From assembly GCA_021443825.1 (NCBI GenBank), contig JABUTE010000160.1:1-18328 (forward strand): a DNA stretch of 18,328 nt. Direction: 5' to 3'. The notes beneath the pieces were generated by a model. The model worked only from the letters and a program-made list of their open reading frames with translations. It ran no database searches and was not told where the DNA came from. The stretch comes from Bacillota bacterium. GTDB lineage: Bacteria; Bacillota; Clostridia; Peptostreptococcales; Anaerovoracaceae. Each line of letters starts with the position of its first letter. Position 1 is the first letter of the stretch. The position numbers and the translations under genes are program-made. Below, piece after piece: positions 7,771 to 14,515 of this stretch.

Positions 7771-10167
7771 ATGGATCAAAAAGCATTAAAGGTACTCGAA
7801 TATCATAAAATTCTGGAAATGCTTTCCGCAGAGTGCTGCAGCCGTATGGGACGGGAAGAGGTCGAACAGCTTCTTCCCGATTCTGATGCGTCTGCAGTTT
7901 CTTACGCTTTGGAGCAGACCGACGAAGCCGTTACCGTGCTTCTTAAAAAAGGCATGGCGCCTCTTGGAAACTTCTACGACGTGACCGGTCTTGTGCACCT
8001 TGCCGCACGGGAGGCTTCTCTTACCATGCAGCAGCTGCTGCATGTGGCATACAATCTGGCAAGCGCCAGAAAAACGGCGGAATTTCTTTCCTCCGACCTG
8101 CCCCCCTTGCCCTCCATCGACAATCTGGTCTCGGCTATCACCGTGCTCAAACACCTGGAAGACGAGATCACCCGCTGCATCCTTTCGGAGGATGAAATGG
8201 CCGATACGGCAAGCCCCGAGCTTCGCCGCATCCGCCACGATATTCTGCGCATCAACGAAGCCATACGGTCTAAGATACAGAAGATCGTCAGCTCCAGCGA
8301 GAATCAGACCTACCTGCAGGATGCCATCGTCACCATGCGTCAGGGCCGCTATGTAGTTCCCGTCAAGCTGGAGCACCGCGCCCGGGTGCCCGGCATCGTG
8401 CACGACCAGTCGGCCTCCGGCCAGACCCTGTTTATCGAGCCCCAGGCCATCGTCGATATGAATAACCAGCTGCGAGAGCTGGAGCTGGCAGAGCAGAAGG
8501 AGATCAACCGGATCCTGAAGGAACTGAGCGGCGAGGTGGGCGTAAACGAGGCGCAGATCCGCGGCAACCAGCAGATCCTGTTAAAGCTGGATGTGCTCTT
8601 TGCAAAGGGGCGTCTCGCCTGCAATATGCGGGCTATGAAGCCGCAGATCTCTTCCGAAGGAAAGCTGCATATCAAAAAAGCACGCCATCCGCTGCTGGAT
8701 CAGAAAAAGGTGGTTCCCATCGATATCGATCTGGGAGACGGCTATCAGACCCTGGTCATCACCGGTCCCAACACCGGCGGAAAAACCGTTACGTTAAAGA
8801 CGGTGGGTCTTTTCTGCATGATGGCCCAGTCGGGGCTTTTCGTTCCCGCCTCCGACGGAACGGTGCTTCCCGTCTACAAAGAGATCTTTGCCGATATCGG
8901 CGATGAACAGAGCATCGAGCAGAGCCTTTCCACCTTCTCCTCCCACATGGTCAACATCGTGAAGATCATCGAAGGGGCAGGCGAGGGAAGCCTGGTGCTG
9001 CTGGACGAGCTGGGCGCAGGAACCGACCCGGCCGAGGGCGCCGCCCTTGCCATGGCCATCCTGGATTACCTGTTCGGCCTGGGCGCCGCCACCCTGGCGA
9101 CCACCCACTATACCGAATTGAAAAAATACGCCCTTTCCACCGAAGGGGTGCAGAACGCCTCCATGCAGTTCGATGTGGAGACCTTAAGCCCCACCTACCG
9201 GCTGATCATCGGCATTCCCGGTAAATCCAATGCCTTTGAGATCTCCCGCAAGCTGGGTCTTGACGAGAATATCATCAGCTATGCCGGAACGCTTCTTGAT
9301 ACCGGCGACATCGCCTTCGAGGATGTGCTGCAGTCTATCGAAGACGACCGGCTGCAGGCGAAGGCTGAGCTGGAAGAAGCAAAGCACTATCAGGAAGAGC
9401 TTCGCAAGCAGAAGGCCCGCATGGACCAGCTGGAAAAACGGTTCCAGCAGCAGAAGCAGGAGCTTTTAGAGGAAGCCCGCCTGGAGGCTTCTGAGCTGAT
9501 CGACGAGGCAGTTGCCCAGATCAACCAGCTGCAAAAAGAGGTGGCCGATGCCCGCGACGCGGTAGAATCCACCCGCATGGAGGAAGCAAGCCGCCAGCTG
9601 AACCGGGCCATGGAAGAGGGCAAAAAGAAGCTGAAGCAGAAAAAGAGCGGCTATGCGGCCAAAACGGCCGTTAAGGTTCCCGTGGCCGGCACCGCCAAGG
9701 CGGAAGAGATCCACGCCGGCATGCGGGTCAATGTGCTGTCGGTAGGCCAGAAGGGCAGCGTGCTCACCGAGCCCGACAGCAAGGGCGACTTTATGGTCCA
9801 GATCGGCCAGATGAAGCTGACGGTCAATGTGAAGGGCGTTACCGCCGTGCAGGAAAACGTTACGGCAAAGCAGCGCGAAAAGACAAAGTATTCCAGGCTC
9901 TACAGCCAGAAGGTCATGAGCGTTCCCATGAGCATCAATGTGATCGGCAAGAATCTTGACGAGGCAGAGCTGCTGGTAGACAAATATCTGGACGATGCCT
10001 TTATGGCAGGGCTGGAATCGGTCTCCGTGATCCACGGAAGAGGCGCCGGCATCTTAAGGCAGGGCCTGCAGACCATGTTCCGAAGACATAAGCACGTAGC
10101 CTCCTTTAAGGCTGCCTCGTACAACGAGGGCGGCGAGGGCTGCACCATCGTAACTCTTAAGAAATAA
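7771..10167 (+). CDS. mutS2: MutS2 ATPase with Smr domain
   Basis: A 798-residue MutS2 (also called RqcU in Bacillus). It lacks the MutS mismatch-reading domains and instead acts on branched DNA and/or collided ribosomes. The core/clamp helices fill residues 1-300. The ATPase has Walker A GPNTGGKT (332-339) and Walker B LVLLDELGAGTDPAEG, with the Walker B acidic pair at D412/E413. A long coiled coil spans about 515-640, a KOW-like barrel about 645-705 (IHAGMRVNVLSVGQKGSVLT), and a C-terminal Smr domain about 718-798 contains IHGRGAGILR near 754-763. The usual LDLRG motif that opens the Smr domain reads INVIGK (722-727) here, so the residues linked with Smr nuclease activity are altered. It starts directly at the zapA stop (TAAATG) with no clear RBS of its own, which points to translational coupling. 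Confidence 0.96.
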   Translation: MDQKALKVLEYHKILEMLSAECCSRMGREEVEQLLPDSDASAVSYALEQTDEAVTVLLKKGMAPLGNFYDVTGLVHLAAREASLTMQQLLHVAYNLASARKTAEFLSSDLPPLPSIDNLVSAITVLKHLEDEITRCILSEDEMADTASPELRRIRHDILRINEAIRSKIQKIVSSSENQTYLQDAIVTMRQGRYVVPVKLEHRARVPGIVHDQSASGQTLFIEPQAIVDMNNQLRELELAEQKEINRILKELSGEVGVNEAQIRGNQQILLKLDVLFAKGRLACNMRAMKPQISSEGKLHIKKARHPLLDQKKVVPIDIDLGDGYQTLVITGPNTGGKTVTLKTVGLFCMMAQSGLFVPASDGTVLPVYKEIFADIGDEQSIEQSLSTFSSHMVNIVKIIEGAGEGSLVLLDELGAGTDPAEGAALAMAILDYLFGLGAATLATTHYTELKKYALSTEGVQNASMQFDVETLSPTYRLIIGIPGKSNAFEISRKLGLDENIISYAGTLLDTGDIAFEDVLQSIEDDRLQAKAELEEAKHYQEELRKQKARMDQLEKRFQQQKQELLEEARLEASELIDEAVAQINQLQKEVADARDAVESTRMEEASRQLNRAMEEGKKKLKQKKSGYAAKTAVKVPVAGTAKAEEIHAGMRVNVLSVGQKGSVLTEPDSKGDFMVQIGQMKLTVNVKGVTAVQENVTAKQREKTKYSRLYSQKVMSVPMSINVIGKNLDEAELLVDKYLDDAFMAGLESVSVIHGRGAGILRQGLQTMFRRHKHVASFKAASYNEGGEGCTIVTLKK

Positions 10168-10184
10168 AGATCGGAGAAATCATC

Positions 10185-11891
10185 ATGAAGGATATCAAAC
10201 AAGAACTGGCAGCGATCCTGGGCAGCGCTCTGGATATGCCCGCAGAAGAGGTCTACAGCCTTATCGAGATCCCTGCAGACAGCGCCATGGGCGATTATGC
10301 CTACCCCTGCTTTAAGCTGGCAAAGGTGATGCGCAAGGCTCCTGCCATGATCGCGGCTGAGCTGGCAGAGAAGATCGGGGGCAATGCCATCTTCGAAAAG
10401 GTCGAAAATGTCAATGCCTATGTCAACATGTTCATCGATAAGGAAAGCTTTACCAGAATGACGCTGGCCGATATCGCGGCGACCGGCGACCGCTTCGGAA
10501 GATGCACCGCAGGCGAAGGCAAGACGGTCATTGTGGAATACAGCTCTCCCAACATCGCCAAGCCCTTCCATATCGGTCATATCCGCTCCACCGTCATCGG
10601 AAACGCGCTGTATAAGCTGTACGATGCCTGCGGCTATAACGTGGTCAGGATCAACCATCTGGGTGACTACGGCACCCAGTTCGGCAAGATGATCACCGCC
10701 TACCGCCACTGGGGCAACGAAGAAGACGTTAAGAGAGAGCCCATCAAGACGCTGCTCTCCTACTATGTAAAGTTCCATCAGGAGGCCGATGCCGATCCTG
10801 CTCTCGATCAGGAGGCAAGGGAGACCTTCTACAACCTGGAGCACGGCGCCGAAGAGGAAATGCGCCTGTGGAAGTGGTTCCGCGAGGAATCCCTGAAGGA
10901 ATTCAACCGGGTCTACGACATGCTGGATATCACCTTCGATTCCTATAACGGCGAGTCCTTCTATTCCGATAAGATGCCGGCCGTCATCGACGAGATCCGC
11001 GAAAAAGGACTGCTGCAGGTCTCAGAAGGTGCCCAGATCGTCGATCTTTCGCAATGGAACATGGCGCCTGCCCTCATCACCAAGAGCGACGGCACCTCCC
11101 TTTACATTACCCGCGATATCGCAGCTGCCATCTACCGCAAGCAGACCTATGATTTCTATAAGTGCATCTACGTGGTCGCCTCCCAGCAGAATCTCCATTT
11201 CCAGCAGTGGTTCAAGGTGCTGGAGCTGATGGGAAAAGACTGGTATAAGGATTGCATCCACGTGCCCTTCGGTCTTGTTTCACTGGAAGAGGGAACCATG
11301 TCGACCCGCAACGGCCGCGTGGTATTCCTGGAGGATGTGCTCAACAAGGCGGTAGAAAAGACGGCCGAGATCGTTAAGGAAAAGGGCGTCAACACCGAAA
11401 ACATCGAAGAGACCTCTAAGGTCGTCGGCATCGGTGCCGTCATCTTCAACGAGCTTTCCAACAGCCGCATCAAGGATTACGTTTTCAATTACGACAACGT
11501 GCTCAATTTCGACGGCGAGACCGGCCCCTATGTGCAGTATACCCACGCAAGAGCCGCGTCGGTCTTAAAGAACGGCAAGGCGCCCGAAGCCTTCGATGTA
11601 GCGGCGATGGATCTTTCGTCCATCTGCAAAGGCAGCGCCTATGAGCTGGTCAAGGAGCTGTATGCTCTGCCCGGCGTCATTCTGGAGGCATGCGAAAAGA
11701 ACGAACCCTCGGTGCTGACCAGACACATCGTCGACATCGCCCAGGCCTTCAATAAGTTCTATCACGATGAGCATATCATCGTCGAAAACGAAGAAGAAAA
11801 GAACGCCAAGCTGCTGCTCACCGCAGCGGCCAAGCAGGCCATCAAAAACGGCCTGGGGATCCTTGGCATCAAGGCGCCCGAAAAGATGTAG
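10185..11891 (+). CDS. argS: Arginyl-tRNA synthetase
   Basis: A 568-residue class I aminoacyl-tRNA synthetase that ligates arginine to tRNA-Arg and, unlike most, needs the tRNA for amino acid activation. The N-terminal Add-1 domain is at about 1-95. The catalytic Rossmann fold opens with YSSPNIAKPFHIGHIRSTVI, in which the HIGH signature is HIGH at 129-132. The KMSKS-equivalent loop is MSTRNG at 372-377, a common ArgRS variant. The all-helical DALR anticodon-binding domain forms the last 110 residues (VQYTHARAASVL to GLGILGIKAPEKM). CGGAGAAA lies about 9 bases before the ATG. It sits 17 bases after mutS2, and its stop codon overlaps the RBS of the next gene, so it is in the same transcription unit. 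Confidence 0.98.
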   Translation: MKDIKQELAAILGSALDMPAEEVYSLIEIPADSAMGDYAYPCFKLAKVMRKAPAMIAAELAEKIGGNAIFEKVENVNAYVNMFIDKESFTRMTLADIAATGDRFGRCTAGEGKTVIVEYSSPNIAKPFHIGHIRSTVIGNALYKLYDACGYNVVRINHLGDYGTQFGKMITAYRHWGNEEDVKREPIKTLLSYYVKFHQEADADPALDQEARETFYNLEHGAEEEMRLWKWFREESLKEFNRVYDMLDITFDSYNGESFYSDKMPAVIDEIREKGLLQVSEGAQIVDLSQWNMAPALITKSDGTSLYITRDIAAAIYRKQTYDFYKCIYVVASQQNLHFQQWFKVLELMGKDWYKDCIHVPFGLVSLEEGTMSTRNGRVVFLEDVLNKAVEKTAEIVKEKGVNTENIEETSKVVGIGAVIFNELSNSRIKDYVFNYDNVLNFDGETGPYVQYTHARAASVLKNGKAPEAFDVAAMDLSSICKGSAYELVKELYALPGVILEACEKNEPSVLTRHIVDIAQAFNKFYHDEHIIVENEEEKNAKLLLTAAAKQAIKNGLGILGIKAPEKM

Positions 11892-11899
11892 GAGGATAT

Positions 11900-12937
11900 A
11901 TGATCCCTGTTTTTTCTGAGAGAAAGGACCCTCTTTCCGAATATCTCAGTCCGGTGCTGAAGGGCTATCTGTACGACTGTCTTTCCGAAGACTACTGCCT
12001 GCGCAGCGATATGAAGTTTCTCGTCAATATTCCTTTGCCCTTTACGCCTTCGGATTATGTCACCTTTCAGAAGGGCGGCGACATTTCTCTGGCCGACCTG
12101 GCAGACAATATCATCGTTACCATGGGTGCCGACAGCGGCTTTAAGTACGGCGCACGGTATAAGCGGCTGCTGGCCAAGCTGTTCGACGAAAAGCTGGTGG
12201 GGGCGATCCTCTCCCGCGCAGGAGAGCAGCTGCAGCAGAAGGAATACCCCCGGGCCTGCATCTATGCAAGGGCCTGCCTGCTTCTGGAAAACGACGACGT
12301 TTCGGCCATGTATCTGTATGCATGCAGCTGCAGAGAATGGTATCTGAGCCTGGAGGGCGACGAAGAGGCCTTCGAGCAGATCACTGCTCTGAAGGAAGAA
12401 GCCAACGCCTTTTTTGAGTATTGCACCGAGGCCGACAGCAGCTTTGCCCCTGCCTGGTACTATCTGGGCTATGCCTATCTGAACCAGGCGCTCTATGCCA
12501 AGGCACAGCTGGCCTGGAGCCGTTTTATCGCCTTAAACAGCGACGAAAAAGACGAGGCCGTAACAGAGATCAAAGAGCGTCTGCAGTCGCTGAAAGAGCC
12601 TGTGATCATCGAATCGGGCATCAACCATATGATCGCCGGCCGCATCGAAGAGGGGCTGCGCATTCTGGAGCCCTATACCGAAACGGAATTCGCCGGCTGG
12701 TGGCCCCTACATTTCTATCTGGCCTGCGGCTACCGGCAGATGGGCTGGCTTACCGAAGCCATCGAGGGCTTTCAGAAGGTGATCGCTCTTTCGCCCTCCC
12801 ATTATGAAAGCTATCTGGCGCTGGCCGAGCTGTGCGCGCAGACGGGAGAAGCAGAGCTGGCCGAAAAATACGGCCGCAAGGCAGAGCTTTTGCGCCACGG
12901 ACTGGAAGAGGTTGTCTCAGGCGGAGCTGCCGTATGA
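11900..12937 (+). CDS. TPR-repeat protein of unknown role
   Basis: A 345-residue, probably cytoplasmic protein with no signal peptide or membrane span. The first 85 residues are a unique N-terminal region. From about residue 95 onward there are repeated helical pairs of the tetratricopeptide type: EQLQQKEYPRACIYARACLL, SSFAPAWYYLGYAYLNQALY, GINHMIAGRIEEGLRILEPY, GYRQMGWLTEAIEGFQKVIA, and YESYLALAELCAQTGEAELA. These give a curved protein-binding surface. No catalytic motif was seen. The ATG follows TAGGAGGATAT, which uses the argS stop as part of the RBS, and the gene ends in an ATGA overlap with the lipid kinase gene. This tight coupling suggests a shared process with one of its neighbours, but its partner cannot be read from the sequence. 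Confidence 0.85.
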   Translation: MIPVFSERKDPLSEYLSPVLKGYLYDCLSEDYCLRSDMKFLVNIPLPFTPSDYVTFQKGGDISLADLADNIIVTMGADSGFKYGARYKRLLAKLFDEKLVGAILSRAGEQLQQKEYPRACIYARACLLLENDDVSAMYLYACSCREWYLSLEGDEEAFEQITALKEEANAFFEYCTEADSSFAPAWYYLGYAYLNQALYAKAQLAWSRFIALNSDEKDEAVTEIKERLQSLKEPVIIESGINHMIAGRIEEGLRILEPYTETEFAGWWPLHFYLACGYRQMGWLTEAIEGFQKVIALSPSHYESYLALAELCAQTGEAELAEKYGRKAELLRHGLEEVVSGGAAV

Positions 12938-13845
12938 AGCACATCTTTATCGTGAACCCGGCAGCCGGCAGCGGCACGGCCGAAAAAAAGCTGCTTCCGC
13001 TGATCCGAAGTGCCGTCAGCCGCTCCGGCTTTGAGTACGAGATCCATCGCACATTGAATAAGCAGGAGACCTGCGACTATGTGCGTCAGAAGGCCTCGGA
13101 GGGCTCGCCCGTCCGGTTCTATGCCTGCGGTGGCGACGGAACCCTCAACGACGTGCTCTGCGGCATGATCGGCTGTGCGAATGCCCAGCTGGCGGTGATC
13201 CCCTGCGGCAGCGGCAATGATTTTGCAAAGAACTTTTCCGACCGGAAGGCGCTCTGGGATCTTGACGCCCAGATGCAGGGCACACCCCAGCCCTGCGATG
13301 TGATCCGCTACGAAGGCGGCTATTCCCTCAACATGCTCAACATCGGGGTAGACTGCGATGTGGCCTACCGCCAGACCCAGATCAAAAATTCCGTCTTAGG
13401 CGGCCCGCTGTCTTACGTGGCAGCAGCGGTGCAGGTGCTTTCCAAAAGCAATACCTACCGCATGCGCTACCGGGCAGACGGTATCGAAAAAGAAGAGGAA
13501 CTGATGCTCTGCGCCATTGCCAACGGCTGCTTTTGCGGCGGCGGCTTTAAAAGCGCTCCCAAGGCGTCGGTCAAAGACGGCATGATGGATATCTGCATCG
13601 TTCGCCCGGTGAAGGGCGCGACCTTGCTGAAGCTGCTTTTAAAGTATCATCAGGGCACCCATCTGCAGGCAAAGGAAGCCGAAGGTATCGTGGAATACCT
13701 TCAATGCCGCACCTTTTCGCTGCAGCCGGTAAGCCCGGTCAATGTTTCGGTCGACGGTGAAGTGTTGGCCTTTAGCGGCTCTTCCTTCGAGCTTTTGCCC
13801 GGGGCGGTTCGCATTGTGGTGCCCAAAGGGGCGCAGCTTCTGTAA
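12934..13845 (+). CDS. DagK/YegS/LCB5-family lipid kinase
   Basis: A 303-residue diacylglycerol-kinase catalytic-fold protein that transfers ATP phosphate to a lipid such as diacylglycerol, feeding phosphatidate back to phospholipid synthesis at the membrane. Residues 1-20 begin IFIVNPAAGSGTA, the nucleotide-binding GGDGT loop is at about 66-70 in FYACGGDGTLNDVL, and a second glycine loop, IPCGSGNDFAKNF, follows at about 90-102. The C-terminal lid contains GCFCGGGFKSAPKASVKDGM and VSPVNVSVDGEV, as in DgkB/YegS. The frame is open further upstream (from 12832), but the ATG at 12934 starts the protein exactly at the conserved strand and overlaps the TPR gene stop as ATGA. This is the last protein gene of the eight-gene run; no terminator lies between it and the tRNA-Ser promoter. 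The exact lipid substrate is unproven. Confidence 0.92.
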   Translation: MKHIFIVNPAAGSGTAEKKLLPLIRSAVSRSGFEYEIHRTLNKQETCDYVRQKASEGSPVRFYACGGDGTLNDVLCGMIGCANAQLAVIPCGSGNDFAKNFSDRKALWDLDAQMQGTPQPCDVIRYEGGYSLNMLNIGVDCDVAYRQTQIKNSVLGGPLSYVAAAVQVLSKSNTYRMRYRADGIEKEEELMLCAIANGCFCGGGFKSAPKASVKDGMMDICIVRPVKGATLLKLLLKYHQGTHLQAKEAEGIVEYLQCRTFSLQPVSPVNVSVDGEVLAFSGSSFELLPGAVRIVVPKGAQLL

Positions 13846-13852
13846 AATACTA

Positions 13853-13881
13853 TTGATTTTCGCCGGCTGTTTCTGTAAAAT
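13853..13881 (+). promoter_or_regulatory. Promoter of tRNA-Ser
   Basis: TTGATT (13853-13858) and TAAAAT (13876-13881) are separated by exactly 17 bases. The predicted start at about 13888 lies just before the mature tRNA. The gap between the lipid kinase stop and the tRNA is only 49 bases and is nearly filled by this promoter. Confidence 0.72.
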
Positions 13882-13894
13882 AGAACAGTCGTCT

Positions 13895-13983
13895 GGAGAC
13901 GTATCGAAGCGGTCATAACGGGGCTGACTCGAAATCAGTTTGGTGTAACAGCCACGTGGGTTCGAATCCCACCGTCTCCGCCA
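13895..13983 (+). tRNA. tRNA-Ser (anticodon CGA)
   Basis: The acceptor arms GGAGACG (13895-13901) and CGTCTCC (13973-13979) pair perfectly. The discriminator is G (13980), as serine tRNAs require, and CCA is encoded (13981-13983). The anticodon stem GCTGA/TCAGT encloses the loop CTCGAAA with anticodon CGA at 13930-13932, reading UCG. The T-arm is GTGGG-TTCGAAT-CCCAC. A long variable arm (about 13940-13955) is typical of class II tRNA-Ser. The last bases of the acceptor stem also pair with sequence downstream of the gene (see the hairpin entry). Confidence 0.97.
13958..13973. repeat. tRNA-Ser T-arm block, source of the downstream inverted copies
   Basis: GGGTTCGAATCCCACC within tRNA-Ser recurs exactly on the opposite strand at 14036-14051 (16 of 16 bases). 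Its first 13 bases recur again on the opposite strand at 14163-14175. The T-arm/acceptor piece ATCCCACCGTCTC (13966-13978) recurs in direct orientation at 14136-14148 (13 of 13). Confidence 0.85.
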
Positions 13984-14024
13984 ATAGAAAGAGGTGGCTT
14001 AGGCCACCTCTTTCTATTGGCGGA
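13977..14024 (+). terminator. 22-bp hairpin at the tRNA-Ser 3' end, probable terminator
   Basis: Bases 13977-13998 are exactly complementary to 14003-14024, with a TTAG loop, giving a 22-bp perfect stem. Its inner part (AAAGAGGTGGC...GCCACCTCTTTCTATT) resembles a Rho-independent terminator with an interrupted U-tract inside the right arm. The outer part pairs the encoded CCA and the last four bases before it (TCCG) with TGGCGGA downstream. The structure could stop transcription and also compete with tRNA acceptor-stem folding. Termination is inferred from shape; there is no clean U-run beyond the stem. Confidence 0.6.
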
Positions 14025-14035
14025 AAAACAATGCA

Positions 14036-14143
14036 GGTGGGATTCGAACCCGCTAGGGCAAAATGCTCCGGTGGAGCATTTTGGGGCGAGCCGGAAGAAC
14101 AAAAAGCGAGCCCCATCAGCTGCGCAGCAGCGGGGATCCCACC
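14036..14143. repeat. Palindrome-rich element bounded by inverted tRNA T-arm sequence
   Basis: The segment begins with GGTGGGAT (14036-14043) and ends with its exact inverse complement ATCCCACC (14136-14143). Inside are a perfect hairpin CAAAATGCTCC-GGT-GGAGCATTTTG (14059-14083), GGGGC (14083-14087) able to pair with GCCCC (14110-14114), the 10-base palindrome GCTGCGCAGC (14119-14128), and CGGGG (14131-14135), which could pair with CCCC instead. No real gene is encoded. It looks like a small non-coding interspersed element or structured RNA built from tRNA-derived ends. Whether it recurs in the genome cannot be seen here. Confidence 0.6.
14039..14065. repeat. 27-base repeat, copy 1
   Basis: A 27-base block starting GGGATTCGAACCC and ending TAGGGCAAAATG. 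Copy 2 lies at 14163-14189 and differs at one base (C or G after ACCCG). It carries the inverted tRNA T-loop sequence. Confidence 0.85.
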
Positions 14144-14162
14144 GTCTCTATGAAGAATCAAA

Positions 14163-14189
14163 GGGATTCGAACCCGGTAGGGCAAAATG
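14163..14189. repeat. 27-base repeat, copy 2
   Basis: The second copy, in the same orientation as the block at 14039, with 26 of 27 bases identical. It ends just 4 bases before the -35 box of the mazEF promoter, so the repeat boundary and the toxin-antitoxin promoter are almost fused. Confidence 0.85.
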
Positions 14190-14193
14190 AACA

Positions 14194-14222
14194 TTGACAT
14201 ATGTTTATACTTTGTATATACT
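14194..14222 (+). promoter_or_regulatory. mazEF promoter with overlapping operator-like dyad
   Basis: TTGACA (14194-14199) and TATACT (14217-14222) are spaced by 17 bases, a near-perfect sigma-A promoter. The inverted repeat TATAC-TTT-GTATA (14206-14218) and the palindrome GTATATAC (14214-14221) sit on the spacer and -10. That is where a MazE or MazEF complex would be expected to bind for autorepression (inference from the family). Confidence 0.8.
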
Positions 14223-14245
14223 TTCTGTAACAGGAGGTGTTTGTT

Positions 14246-14515
14246 ATGTATGCAACGGTACAAAAATGGGGCAACAGTCAGGGGCTGCGCATTCCCAAGG
14301 TTTTGTTGGATGCGATCGGCATTGGCGAGAATGACCGTGTGGAGCTGATCCAGATCGACGATTCCATTTCGATCCGAAAAGCATCGCCTGTGAAGCACCG
14401 TTCCCTTGAGGAACGCTTAACCGCTTTTTACGGAAAACCGCTGGAAGAGATCGGACGGATCTCCGATGATCCTGAATTTGACTGGGGTGCGCCGAAAGGA
14501 TCAGAAGTATGGTAA
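14246..14515 (+). CDS. mazE: MazE-type antitoxin (AbrB/SpoVT fold)
   Basis: An 89-residue antitoxin. Residues 1-45 form the AbrB-type DNA-binding swapped hairpin: TVQKWGNSQGLRIPKVLLDA, then NDRVELIQIDDSISIRKA. The C-terminal half is acidic and ends in EFDWGAPKGSEVW, the tail that in MazE proteins occupies the RNA groove of the toxin. The start is the ATG at 14246, 6 bases after AGGAGGTG (14232-14239). A GTG at 14237 is in frame but lies inside the RBS itself and is rejected. The coding end overlaps the toxin gene by 7 bases (ATGGTAA), giving the usual antitoxin-first coupled arrangement. It is driven by the promoter at 14194. Confidence 0.92.
   Translation: MYATVQKWGNSQGLRIPKVLLDAIGIGENDRVELIQIDDSISIRKASPVKHRSLEERLTAFYGKPLEEIGRISDDPEFDWGAPKGSEVW

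Noticed and set aside
12832..12933. Upstream extension of the lipid kinase
   Set aside because: The frame is open, but the extra 34 residues are Arg-rich translation of the TPR gene in another frame; the ATG at 12934 fits the conserved N-terminus and ATGA overlap.
13956..14153. + strand 65-residue frame after tRNA-Ser
   Set aside because: It begins within the tRNA T-arm and translates the repeat element (QVGFEPARAKC...); it has no RBS and its coding content is explained by palindromes.
14237..14245. GTG start three codons upstream for MazE
   Set aside because: It lies inside the AGGAGGTG ribosome binding site that serves the ATG at 14246.
13913..14398. Minus-strand 161-residue frame across tRNA-Ser
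   Set aside because: It reads the antisense of the tRNA and the mazE start; the VGFEPTWLLHQTDFESAPL type ending is the well-known spurious translation of an antisense tRNA-Ser.
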